40,868 nt of DNA from a virus: the IMG/VR virus record IMGVR_UViG_3300042391_000796, positions 1 through 40,868 of that record. The stretch is one strand, 5' to 3'. Position numbers and translations under genes: made by a program. Under the pieces are notes generated by a model. It was given only the letters and a program-made list of their open reading frames with translations. It was not told the DNA's origin and did not search any database. Positions within the stretch are counted from its first letter, which is position 1. Each line of letters begins with the position of its first letter. Positions 15,388 through 24,100 of the stretch are shown one piece after another.

Positions 15388-16107
15388 CTATTTTTTGTTT
15401 TTCTTGAGTTCTCTAGACACTATTGTTCTAACAGTGTTTTCCATGTCTCGTCTTTGACCTCTACGACCCAATGATGTAGAGCCAGAAACCCTTGAATAGT
15501 CACTCATATTGGTGCAAGGCATCCAAACGGCTCGTCCGGTTTTAGAGATTCTTCTGCTTATTCCAATGCATCCAAGTTGTCTTGACCTAAATCTTGCAGA
15601 TTCTGGGTCTATAAAAACATCTGGGTCGTTGTCTCTAACATATTCAGGACCTGTAGCCCGTCCTGCCTTTATGTCTGTCGCCTCTTCGTAAGCGGACTTG
15701 CTTCCAGAGTTAGTTATTCCTGGGATTACTCCTCCGCCAAAAGCAGTAACGGTCTCTCCGACTGCTGGGAGGGGTGGGTTGTTGCCAGACACAAGGCTTC
15801 CGTCTGGAAGCGTATCAAAACCAAGAGGAGCCCGCTGTTTTAAATTTTCCCATTCGTCGTCGATATAGCGTTTTCTTTTACCACGCTTTTTTCTTTTAGG
15901 CTTGCCTTCTTTTTTGTCATAAAAACCAATAGGTTTTTTATCTGGCTCAGCATCCATTGAGAGTTTTTGCATCTCTTCTTCTGTTGCACACGGCAGCCAT
16001 TTGCCATCTGCATCCTGGTGAGAGCCAGAACAGCCTATTGCGGTTGCCAGCTTCTCTGCGTCTGCCTTTTGGAACTTGGGGGCTTTGTATCTTTTCTTCT
16101 CGGCCAC
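15388..16107 (-). CDS. Probable virion-associated protein with paired GCxG...PC motifs, 239 aa
   Basis: It starts at a GTG (16107) with GAGGG seven bases upstream. Two similar Cys motifs are seen: IGCSGSH...GKWLPC (~25-40) and LGCIGIS...AVWMPC (~179-198), each GCxG then W-x-P-C. Between them lies a very basic stretch (KPKRKKRGKRKRY) and a Gly/Pro-rich flexible region. The C-terminus is again basic (RRGQRRDMENTVRTIVSREL). The paired Cys motifs may be metal sites or mutual disulfides. It is the last gene before the capsid in the run of cargo-like genes. No known family. Confidence 0.7.
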   Translation of the reverse strand: MAEKKRYKAPKFQKADAEKLATAIGCSGSHQDADGKWLPCATEEEMQKLSMDAEPDKKPIGFYDKKEGKPKRKKRGKRKRYIDDEWENLKQRAPLGFDTLPDGSLVSGNNPPLPAVGETVTAFGGGVIPGITNSGSKSAYEEATDIKAGRATGPEYVRDNDPDVFIDPESARFRSRQLGCIGISRRISKTGRAVWMPCTNMSDYSRVSGSTSLGRRGQRRDMENTVRTIVSRELKKNKK

Positions 16108-16109
16108 GA

Positions 16110-16820
16110 TTATGCCCTCTTGAATCTTTCCAGGCTTGAAATGTTTATTCTTTCAGTAACCGGGTAATTGCTCAGGTCTGTTTCTTCGTTACCAATCAAG
16201 GATTTAACTCTTCTGTTTATTCTGCTGTTTTTAGAATAAATACTAGATTTGTCAGGATTCACTTTTGTGCCAATCCTTCGCATTTGTCCTCTGCCCAATA
16301 TTGAGCCAACACGGTCAACCAACCACATTTTTGAAGGGTCTTCGCTTGTCGTTTTGAGGGTGTTTAACTTGCTGCTGAATCCGATGTTTGCCGACTTTAC
16401 TTCGTTGATGGCAGATGACTGGGTTAGGGACATTGAAAATTTTGAAGCAAGGTAATCAATAATTCTAGATTTTGAAAGATTTGGGGACATCGACATGGTA
16501 AAGCTTTTGCGCGGAGTATCTGAGTCTCTAGTTTTTACAATCCTGCCAATATAAACGAGCTCTGGGTTTACGTGCTTCCTTATTTCCTCAAGTGAAAGAA
16601 CAACGTTTCCGTCTATAGCGGGTTCTATTGTTTCTTGAGCCGACTTCGTGTAGGGGGCAAACCCTGTCCGTATTACTCTTTCCGGAGTAACGCCATTATT
16701 TGCCCAGCTCCTTCCAGCGGTACTTAGGCCGTGAAGGGATTTTGTTCCATCGAAATGTTCTACCTCTATACCAAATGGGGATGATGTTGATGGGTCGTAA
16801 AGAACAGAGAAGAGGTCCAT
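16110..16820 (-). CDS. Hypothetical protein, 236 aa
   Basis: Starts MDLFSVLYDPSTSSPFGIEV; its ATG overlaps the upstream stop (TAATG), so translation is coupled. The first half looks globular with a possible beta-rich domain (LYDPSTSSPFGIEVEHFDGT, LVYIGRIVKTRD). The second half is basic and Ser/Asn-rich. No catalytic signature was found. The position between portal and capsid genes suggests a virion-internal protein, but this is inference. Confidence 0.68.
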   Translation of the reverse strand: MDLFSVLYDPSTSSPFGIEVEHFDGTKSLHGLSTAGRSWANNGVTPERVIRTGFAPYTKSAQETIEPAIDGNVVLSLEEIRKHVNPELVYIGRIVKTRDSDTPRKSFTMSMSPNLSKSRIIDYLASKFSMSLTQSSAINEVKSANIGFSSKLNTLKTTSEDPSKMWLVDRVGSILGRGQMRRIGTKVNPDKSSIYSKNSRINRRVKSLIGNEETDLSNYPVTERINISSLERFKRA

Positions 16821-18823
16821 TAGATGCCCTTCAAGTAGTTGAGAAGCATTTTTTTACTAGAAGCCAAAACAGCAAGACGAGAGTCGTATATTTTTTCAAG
16901 AATTTTGAAATGGTTGATTTCGCCTTGCGAAAGTCCGTCTGCGTTAAGTTTTCTCTTTAGTTCAGCAACCCTAAATGACTTTGCTCTAGTTATTGACTGT
17001 TCTATGGCTCTCCTGAAAGCAAGCTGTTGCTCAATCTTTAGAGATAAGTAATATTCAGAATAGTCAACCTGGGTTCCAGAGTTGTAAAAATCATCTATAG
17101 CCATTTTCATGCGCTTTGTTATTTCTATTTTGCTTAAATCGGTTAGGCCTGATGTTGGGTTTTGTCCGAACATTGGCACTTCACCGTCAGGGGTTGTTAG
17201 CGCACTAATAGAGGCAAGGTCTCTTTTTCTTTGGTCCGTAAGGAAGTCGGCAACCAGCATCTTTGCAACATCTTGTTGCTTGAAGTCGGCCATCTTTGCG
17301 TTTGGATTAAATACAGAGCCAGGCAGTGCGGACTCAACATTTTGCATGAGGTATTTTCTTTTGTTTCCCTCGCCACCCACTAGGTAGACGTCCGGAGACT
17401 CAAGGCGCAGATGTTGCTGGACGTCAGACGCAAATCTTTCCGCAAGATGTGCGTACTCCGATTTGGGGGAGTATAAGATATATTTTTGACCATTTATAAT
17501 TACTATAGATTGGTTATTGTTTAACTTTTGAAGCTGAACAAGGTCTTTTCTAGCTAAAACTTTGGCTAATATCTCTGGAGAGATTTGAGAAAGACTTCCA
17601 CCGTTTGCAAGATGCTCGATGGCAGCATCTATGGACTTTATTTTCTTACCGGCCGCAGCATTGCTTACTGTTTCTCTAGCGGTTTCTGGTTCTGGTTTTT
17701 TGGGCATGTTTGCTTTAGAGAAAGCGTAGTTAACCCACTTAGGTTTGCCGTTTATTATTTCGTTAGGGTTCTTTATGTTTGTAAAAGATTCAGAATAAGC
17801 AATACCGTCACCCATTTGGTCGGCTATGTATTTCATGTTACCTGTAGGGTCGTTTGGTGTTGCCATTGACTCTGCGGTGCGTATTGTTTTTCCGAGTTTT
17901 CTTCTTTCACCAACAGTTAGGTCTCTGGCCTTAGCAAGGGATATTGTTGAGCCCCCAGGAAGAACAAACGTTACAGATTTAACTCCGGTATTGGAGAGCA
18001 TCCCTATTTCTTCTTTTCCAAAACCTTTAGCGTTAACAACCGAAAGGAGGTAGGCAGCACCTTCCATGTCTCTGTTGTCTGGAATCGAGCGCAAAACACG
18101 TGCCGGCACGACTGGTTCAAGCACGAAACCATCTCGTCTCACCATTCTTGCCGTTGGTGACTGAGCGGTGCTTAGGCCGTTAATCATTTGTTTGATTTGT
18201 TCAAGAAATGCTGCACGGTTAAAAGTGGAAACCTTAGGTATAACAACGTTGGGGTCTCTGCGTACCGTTGGGTCTCCCGGTCCGGGAACGCCGCCAAGAA
18301 CTCCGCCGGTTACTCTTTCTGGTTTTAGGGAGCGAAAGCCCTTTCTTATTGCAGAAAGTGCTAAACCAAGAGGGCTTGGAATGTCAAAAAGTTTCAAACC
18401 ACAAGTAGAAAGCCTGGAGTCAGTAAATCTTCCGCCGTACTGGTACCCCTCTGGACACCGGTAGCCACGGTTTGGCTTCATAGGCATGCTTCCAGGTATT
18501 CCGGGCTTGCCTGGAGTAAGGGTTCTGTAGATGGTCGAACGTATAGGGGAACGTATTGGGTCACTGTCACCAGGTATAGCCAAAGAAGCCAGCGTACTTA
18601 AAGCGGCAGATTTTACTCTGTATGAACCATTTATGGCGTTTCTGCTGCTAGAAAAGTTTCTTATAGTGCCGCTACGATTGGAGGCAGCCTTGTAGTCAAT
18701 GACCAATTTTGTATTAGCCATTGCTGTTTTGACAATGGCAGGCCTGCTTCTCTCTACAGAAGCCCCCAGTATGACCCTCGTTACGCGTGTGGGCCTATCG
18801 TCACAACATGAATCAATCGTCAT
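16820..18823 (-). CDS. Large virion-associated protein with diverged HipA/PI-kinase-like domain, 667 aa
   Basis: Residues ~120-145 hold RCPEGYQYGGRFTDSRLSTCG (split here: RCPEGYQYGG, RFTDSRLSTCG; C123, C141), related to a motif in the 2,551-aa protein. Residues ~430-565 resemble a HipA/phosphatidylinositol-kinase-like core: a strand pair (GQKYILYSPK), a helix with AERFASDVQQHL, SPDVYLVG, a hinge (KYLMQNV), then MLVADFLTDQRKRDLASIS in place of the usual 'D.L..N.DRH..N', and a later FGQ in place of the metal-binding D. The catalytic residues appear lost, so a pseudokinase is more likely than an active kinase. The C-terminus (570-667) is helical and basic. It ends in TAATG overlap with the next gene. 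The kinase link is a structural guess from pattern. Confidence 0.62.
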   Translation of the reverse strand: MTIDSCCDDRPTRVTRVILGASVERSRPAIVKTAMANTKLVIDYKAASNRSGTIRNFSSSRNAINGSYRVKSAALSTLASLAIPGDSDPIRSPIRSTIYRTLTPGKPGIPGSMPMKPNRGYRCPEGYQYGGRFTDSRLSTCGLKLFDIPSPLGLALSAIRKGFRSLKPERVTGGVLGGVPGPGDPTVRRDPNVVIPKVSTFNRAAFLEQIKQMINGLSTAQSPTARMVRRDGFVLEPVVPARVLRSIPDNRDMEGAAYLLSVVNAKGFGKEEIGMLSNTGVKSVTFVLPGGSTISLAKARDLTVGERRKLGKTIRTAESMATPNDPTGNMKYIADQMGDGIAYSESFTNIKNPNEIINGKPKWVNYAFSKANMPKKPEPETARETVSNAAAGKKIKSIDAAIEHLANGGSLSQISPEILAKVLARKDLVQLQKLNNNQSIVIINGQKYILYSPKSEYAHLAERFASDVQQHLRLESPDVYLVGGEGNKRKYLMQNVESALPGSVFNPNAKMADFKQQDVAKMLVADFLTDQRKRDLASISALTTPDGEVPMFGQNPTSGLTDLSKIEITKRMKMAIDDFYNSGTQVDYSEYYLSLKIEQQLAFRRAIEQSITRAKSFRVAELKRKLNADGLSQGEINHFKILEKIYDSRLAVLASSKKMLLNYLKGI

Positions 18824-18826
18824 TGC

Positions 18827-19480
18827 TTATCCGCAGCAGTCGCTCTTTCTTTCGATAGAAGAAAATGGGAAAGTTTTTATTTTGCCATCCACATCTTCTC
18901 CTTCGATTTCCCAGTTCTCTTCATCACGAAGGTACTCGGCAAAACCTTTTTCCATTTCAACAAAATCAGAAAGAACTTTCATTGCATGAATAATGTCATC
19001 TTCTGTTACCACAGGTTTATCTTCGCCCATTTTTGAGTGGTCATGCATGCTGTAAAAGTGGTCCACGTCATCTTCCGCCATTGCGGACTTCTTCCCACCA
19101 GGAATACGGACATTGTCAAGGTTGTTTAACTTCTTACGGAAGGCCGCATCGCTGGTCATGAGTTTTCTCAACTTGCCTTTGCAGTTTTTCATGCCAGGAT
19201 GGTGGCAACCCTCATTGGGCCAAAGACCAGTAGTTTCATGATGCAACCAAGCACAAATGCGTTCAAGTGGAAAAAGCTCAGGATGGTTAGCCAAAATAAC
19301 ACGGCAACGGGTAAACCCACCCTCTTTGCGCATGATTGGTCGCCAGTAACGCAAGAGTCTTTCCAGGTTTCCTCTACGTGGACCACGACCCTTGAGGACG
19401 TCGCCAGTTATATTCTCCTGCGGCAGAAAGTCGGGGAGGACTCCTTCACCGGCAGCTTTTTCCGAATAATCTATTGACAT
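18827..19480 (-). CDS. Conserved phage-type protein, 217 aa
   Basis: It has a good ribosome-binding site (GGACGGAA). Residues ~32-75 (GRGPRRGNLERLLRYWRPIM, then GGFTRCRVILANHPEL and ERICAWLHHETTG) form a motif I associate with structural-module proteins of actinobacterial phages, followed by CHHPGMKNC (92-100), a likely metal site. The C-terminal half is acidic and ends in a Cys pair (DCCG). No enzyme motif was seen. It probably belongs to the virion or its assembly; the exact role is unknown. Confidence 0.7.
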   Translation of the reverse strand: MSIDYSEKAAGEGVLPDFLPQENITGDVLKGRGPRRGNLERLLRYWRPIMRKEGGFTRCRVILANHPELFPLERICAWLHHETTGLWPNEGCHHPGMKNCKGKLRKLMTSDAAFRKKLNNLDNVRIPGGKKSAMAEDDVDHFYSMHDHSKMGEDKPVVTEDDIIHAMKVLSDFVEMEKGFAEYLRDEENWEIEGEDVDGKIKTFPFSSIERKSDCCG

Positions 19481-19495
19481 TTCGTTCCGTCCTGT

Positions 19496-19936
19496 TTAAT
19501 TCTTTTGCGCGCGTTTGCTATCAGATACTACCATTTTAGTCGAAAACTGAAGACCAGAAGAATTATTAACGTGATTATTGTTAATAAACGCATTTACCTT
19601 GCTGTCAATCTTTGTTTTCTTTTTTCTGGCCTTGCCTGTTGATTCTTGAACAGCAACACCTTCCATCATGTTTTTGTCAGGGTCGTCAAGCTTTTGAATA
19701 AAAACTTCCATCCAGCGCCTTTTGTCTTTTTCTTCGGGCTCGTTCCATAGGAACTTGTGAAACTCAGTAGACCTCAGCGGGCGTATGTTTGTTGTTTTTC
19801 CTATGTAGGAGAAAAAGGAAATCTCGTGCGTGGAACCATCCGGGTCTTCAACTATCCCATCCTTTGATGGGTCCTTAGAATCAACAACGTAATAGAGCTT
19901 CTTGTCTCCAGCGGTCCCAACCAATACAGCGCCCAT
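19496..19936 (-). CDS. Hypothetical protein, 146 aa
   Basis: The ATG overlaps the upstream stop (TAATG). Residues 1-~75 look like a small beta-rich domain (MGAVLVGTAGDKKLYYVVDS...). The C-terminal half is basic and Asn/Lys-rich, with a likely flexible tail (KARKKKTKIDSKVNAFINNN). No motif is recognised. It is part of the tightly coupled cargo operon. Confidence 0.66.
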   Translation of the reverse strand: MGAVLVGTAGDKKLYYVVDSKDPSKDGIVEDPDGSTHEISFFSYIGKTTNIRPLRSTEFHKFLWNEPEEKDKRRWMEVFIQKLDDPDKNMMEGVAVQESTGKARKKKTKIDSKVNAFINNNHVNNSSGLQFSTKMVVSDSKRAQKN

Positions 19937-20955
19937 TACTTCTCTTCCTTCATGCCGGACTTCTTTTTAAACAACTTCTGTATTTCTTCATCTACTTCTT
20001 TGGTTATTTTTGCTTTAAGTATTGACTCCACATCGGCAAGTGGCGATGCGTTTCTGTCATAGGTTCTTGGGTCTTCAATATTTACTCCGGTTGGGTGGGA
20101 TATTTTTATATAGTCAACCCCAATCCCTTCGTACATCTTTTTCATCTTCTTGGCAGCCCTGAACTCTTTCAGTGCCGTTATTGATTCTGTTTTCATTTCC
20201 GATGCCGATGGAAGACTTGAGAATATTCTCGCTGACTCCGCACTGTTGTTCAGTTTTTTAAGACGTGAAGAGATGAAGTTATTATTCAAGAAATCAACAA
20301 CACTTTCGTCTTCGGCCAATTTCTGTATTTTTGAATAAGGGAAATGAATTCCTTCTACATCTTCCGCATCAAACCCACCAAGAATCATTGCCTCGTAGGA
20401 CTCGTTTTTTCTTTCATGGGCAGATGGGTCTTTTTTATCTACAGGAGTAAGTCTCCCCTTCGAATCGGGAAGTGCCGTTACCCCAGAGTGGTCATCGTCT
20501 AGTGAGGCTTTCAGAAGACCAAGCATTGTTCTTGCCATTGTCTTCTTGGCGTTAGGACCGTCATCGTGAATTATTGCGTTAAGGATGTCTTCCTGTTGGT
20601 CCGAGTTCATCGCCACTGCTCTACCGCCAGTAGATACAGCATCACCTCGCGTATAAGAAGTTCTTTTAGCCACTCCGGGCTTGAGGATGACCTCTATCTC
20701 CCCCTGAACGGAAAGGTCCGTGCCTGACGGGTCTGCGTCAGAAGTCTCGAACGGCGCAGCCATGCCCTCCGGGACATTGCTTTTAGCCATGACTCTTCGT
20801 TTGGCATCCTGCGACCTGTTCACAAGGTATCCACTTACAGGGCGAAACGAATCGTCGACTTCCGGCCCTATGCCTATGCGTGTTTCATAGGCTCGCCTAG
20901 CAGCGTCAGCAACCCTCTTTGAGGATTCTTCTTCTTTTGGTTTTTCGTCAGCCAT
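19936..20955 (-). CDS. Probable ADP-ribosyltransferase-like or related effector, 339 aa
   Basis: The first 30 residues are disordered. Residues ~38-125 contain RPVSGYLVNRSQDAKRR, EIEVILKPGVAKRTSYTRGD and GGRAVAM, which recall toxin-type beta cores (an 'R-p-v-x-G-y-l-v' strand and a Y-x-R-G-D-x-x turn) seen in ADP-ribosyltransferase-like regions of giant phage proteins. A clear catalytic triad is not visible. Residues ~195-225 (ILGGFDAEDVEGIHFPYSKI) and ~275-300 (MYEGIGVDYIKISHPTGVNI) look globular. The start overlaps the preceding 82-aa gene by 8 bases. Identification is weak; it is best treated as an unknown, effector-like virion protein. Confidence 0.6.
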   Translation of the reverse strand: MADEKPKEEESSKRVADAARRAYETRIGIGPEVDDSFRPVSGYLVNRSQDAKRRVMAKSNVPEGMAAPFETSDADPSGTDLSVQGEIEVILKPGVAKRTSYTRGDAVSTGGRAVAMNSDQQEDILNAIIHDDGPNAKKTMARTMLGLLKASLDDDHSGVTALPDSKGRLTPVDKKDPSAHERKNESYEAMILGGFDAEDVEGIHFPYSKIQKLAEDESVVDFLNNNFISSRLKKLNNSAESARIFSSLPSASEMKTESITALKEFRAAKKMKKMYEGIGVDYIKISHPTGVNIEDPRTYDRNASPLADVESILKAKITKEVDEEIQKLFKKKSGMKEEK

Positions 20956-21196
20956 CTGAATTACCTAATCCAGACATTGCTTTATCAAAGCCTTTGTCTT
21001 TATATAATTCGGACGCTTTTTTCTCGTCTATTTCTTCTATTCCCTGAAACCCGTCAATTATGATTTTCATTAGGTCTGCGGTTTCTTCCCACTTGCCATC
21101 GGAAAGAAAGTACTCATAGAGTTCTTCTTTTTCGTCATCTACGGACAACATGAATAGTTTGACGTTTTCGCCTTTTGTAAAGAATCTGTTTTTCAT
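20948..21196 (-). CDS. Hypothetical protein, 82 aa
   Basis: Starts MKNRFFTKGENVKLFMLSVD and is acidic after a basic first ten residues. A predicted beta-alpha pattern (VKLFMLSVDDEKEELYEYFL...) suggests a compact domain. No signal peptide. It starts three bases past the stop of the 2,551-aa gene and overlaps the next gene by 8 bases. Its position straight after the giant gene suggests an immunity, chaperone or adaptor role, but there is no direct evidence. Confidence 0.62.
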   Translation of the reverse strand: MKNRFFTKGENVKLFMLSVDDEKEELYEYFLSDGKWEETADLMKIIIDGFQGIEEIDEKKASELYKDKGFDKAMSGLGNSDG

Positions 21197-21198
21197 AA

Positions 21199-24100
21199 TT
21201 ACCTCGGGGTGAATGGCTGTTCTTTAACAATACCAATTTCCAGCAACTCATCTGGCGGAACTGGGACACCAATCTTGTTGGCTATTCTTACCATTCTGTT
21301 GTACATAATCCAGCGCTTTTTAGGGTCTGTTTCTGTTCTGTAGTTATCGTAGATTAAGTGAATTTTTTCTTTATCAGCAACGGACTGTGGAGTGTGGAAT
21401 TGAAGTTCAAACTGGGTTCCGTTGGGGTGGGTTACCGCAACGTTGATTCCCTGGTATGGGTCGTCGCCCTTCCAGTAGTTCTTTACTCTTAGGTCATACC
21501 CAAGTTTTTGCATTTCGGCAATAACGTCCTTGACGCCAGCAATGTAATCCGCCGGTTCGTAGGACATCGTGTATCTGACAACATCAGACATTGCTTTTGC
21601 TGCTTTGTCTGCGTCGCCGCCATGCTCGCTGTCTTTTTCTGCGGCTATTTTACGAATTAGAGATTTTAGGGCTTTGAGCCTGAAATCAAGACCTTCCATA
21701 TTCGCCTTGTTTTTTTCAGCAAGGTCAATAAGGAGTTTAGTGATTTCCGCTTCTACTTTTTCTATTTCGGCTCTGTGTTTTGTGGCAGCCTCAACTACAT
21801 CATCAGGATATTCTCCCGGTTTGGTGGTTGGGTTGTCCGGCTCGTTTAATGTGTAGCCCTTGTACTTTTTGACGCGCTTTGGCTTCTTTGAGCGTGGGCC
21901 TTCTCCGCTGGACAATCTTGTTTCAGTCGTACTTGACCTCTTCTTGATGTCGGCCTCAATCGCCATGTCCATCCATCCGGTCCATGTGTCCAGTGCAGGG
22001 TTTTTGTTCGATGCGTCATTGCTAGCAACAAGAGAAGCAATGGGCGTGTGTTTGCCAACTAGGTGTGTCTCTCCAACCGCATTTTCTTCGGTTGCATCTT
22101 CGCCTATTTTTACTCTAAATATATGAATCCCGGTATCTGGCGACCGCTCTGCTCCGTCGCCCCACTCTGTAGAGTCGTTCTCTGCGTATCTTCCTCCATA
22201 GGAACCAAACAAATCTTGTGCCGAAGAGGCTCTGTACGTACTCGTGTACTGGTAGTCATCTGCGACTAATTGGTCAGCAACTTTATCAAGTCTGGATATG
22301 ACTCTATTTTGGTCATCGATGGCCCCATCTAGATTGGCGGACTGCCAGTCGGATGGCGTTATTGTCGAGCGCTCATAGTCAAGGTTACGACGATTAAGGC
22401 CCAGCAGCATTCTTGCTCTTCCCGCCCTGAGTGAATCCCTTGAGTCGGTTGCTGCGATTGCTTCAAAGTCAATAATTCCGTCAGCCTCAATCTGACGTTT
22501 CATTTCTTCCAAAATGGAAAGGTCTCGTTTTGCGTCATCCCGCTTGCTAACCATATACCTAGCTGTCTCGTCGTTTATTTGACGAGTGTTTCCGGCTATT
22601 CCTGCGCCTACTTGCCCTCGTGAACGAGATGGGTCTAGCTGTCCACCTTCCAGTGTTGTTGCTCCGTAGTGAACCACATAAACAGCATCGGGGTCGTTGG
22701 GGTCAGTAAACCTTTTTTCTCTTTCGCTATAAGAAAGCGCCTTTACGTCTGCGCTTCTCTTGCGCAGTTCTTCAGCCATTGCTGGGTCAGCAAGAAGTTC
22801 ATCAATACGGACAGTCTTTTCTGGTTTGCCACCAAGGGTTTCTCCCGAAGAAAGTCTTTCTCCGGTTTGAGAGGCTTCATATGCGTCGTTATCGATTTTG
22901 TACTGCTTCATGTCGGCAAAGTACTTGTCCATTTCCAGCTTGTGTCTTGCTTTGCGCTCGGTAACAACGTTCGGAAGGTTGTCAACGTCAAGTAGATGTT
23001 TTGGAGTGTCTTCTCTTTCCGCTGCACGCTCAAGTATTTTCTGAACAATCATTGCTGATGCTTCTGAGTCTGCGTCCGCTGTATGCCATGCAGTTAGTTC
23101 AACTTCAAGATACTCAGATAATGGTCCAAGGCTATTTGTTGCGTACTTTGTGCCATCTGGGTTGAGAGCAAATGGCCCGTCTCCGCCATCTGCTGTCCAT
23201 CTTGGAAGAAGTTCATCAGCAAGGGCCTTGCTGTCTATAACCCCAGCAGGGGTCCACTCAATTCCTGCGTTCTTTAGTGACTCTTCAAGGAAGCCAAGGT
23301 CAAAAGGCGTGTACTGTCCACCAAGGAGGGCATCAGGGCCAAAGAAGTCAATAAGCTGCTGGTGGCCTTCGTTGACTGAAGATTGACCTGATAACCAGTC
23401 GTTGGTTAGAGGTTTACCGTCAGCATTAAGTAGATTTTCCTTTGACCAGTCGCTAAGTTCTTTTTCGGGGTTAACAAAAACATTGAATCTTTCAATGACT
23501 TTCCCACCCTTCATTTTTACTGCACCAATCTGAACAGGCCTATCGTCCGTAGGACTAAAACCCGTTGTCTCGTAGTCAAAGAAGATGACTTCTTGTTCGT
23601 TGTATCTGTCGAGCATTTCCTGGTATGACTGAACACCACGGAATATGTCAATAAACTTCCCAGTCATTGGACCGTTGTCCGGGTCTCTTGGTCTACTTGG
23701 TTTCTTCGGCCTGTCCTTCTTTGGAGCCCCACCACTGCTCAGACGGGTGCGGGTTACACTTGCGCCCTCCATGATGCGTTCACGGCCGGCATCCGAACCA
23801 GAAACTCTTCTATCTAGTCTTCTTCCGCTAGAGAATGGGTCAACAGGAGCATCGGCGGGGTCAAAATCCCCAAATGGAACATCATCCGAAGCAGAAGGAA
23901 GACTTCCTGCATCGTCTCTTTCGCGAAGCTTCCTAAGCCTCTCACGCCCACGCTCGGCCATATTGCGAGCGCCTTCCCCAACTGCTTCACGGGCCCTCCC
24001 AGCGGCGTCTCCTGCTGCTTCACGGGCTCTTTCAAGGCGGTCTCTGTTCTCTGGCGTATCAAGGGCATCCGTTGTCGCTCTTGCTGCTCTCCCAACGCCA

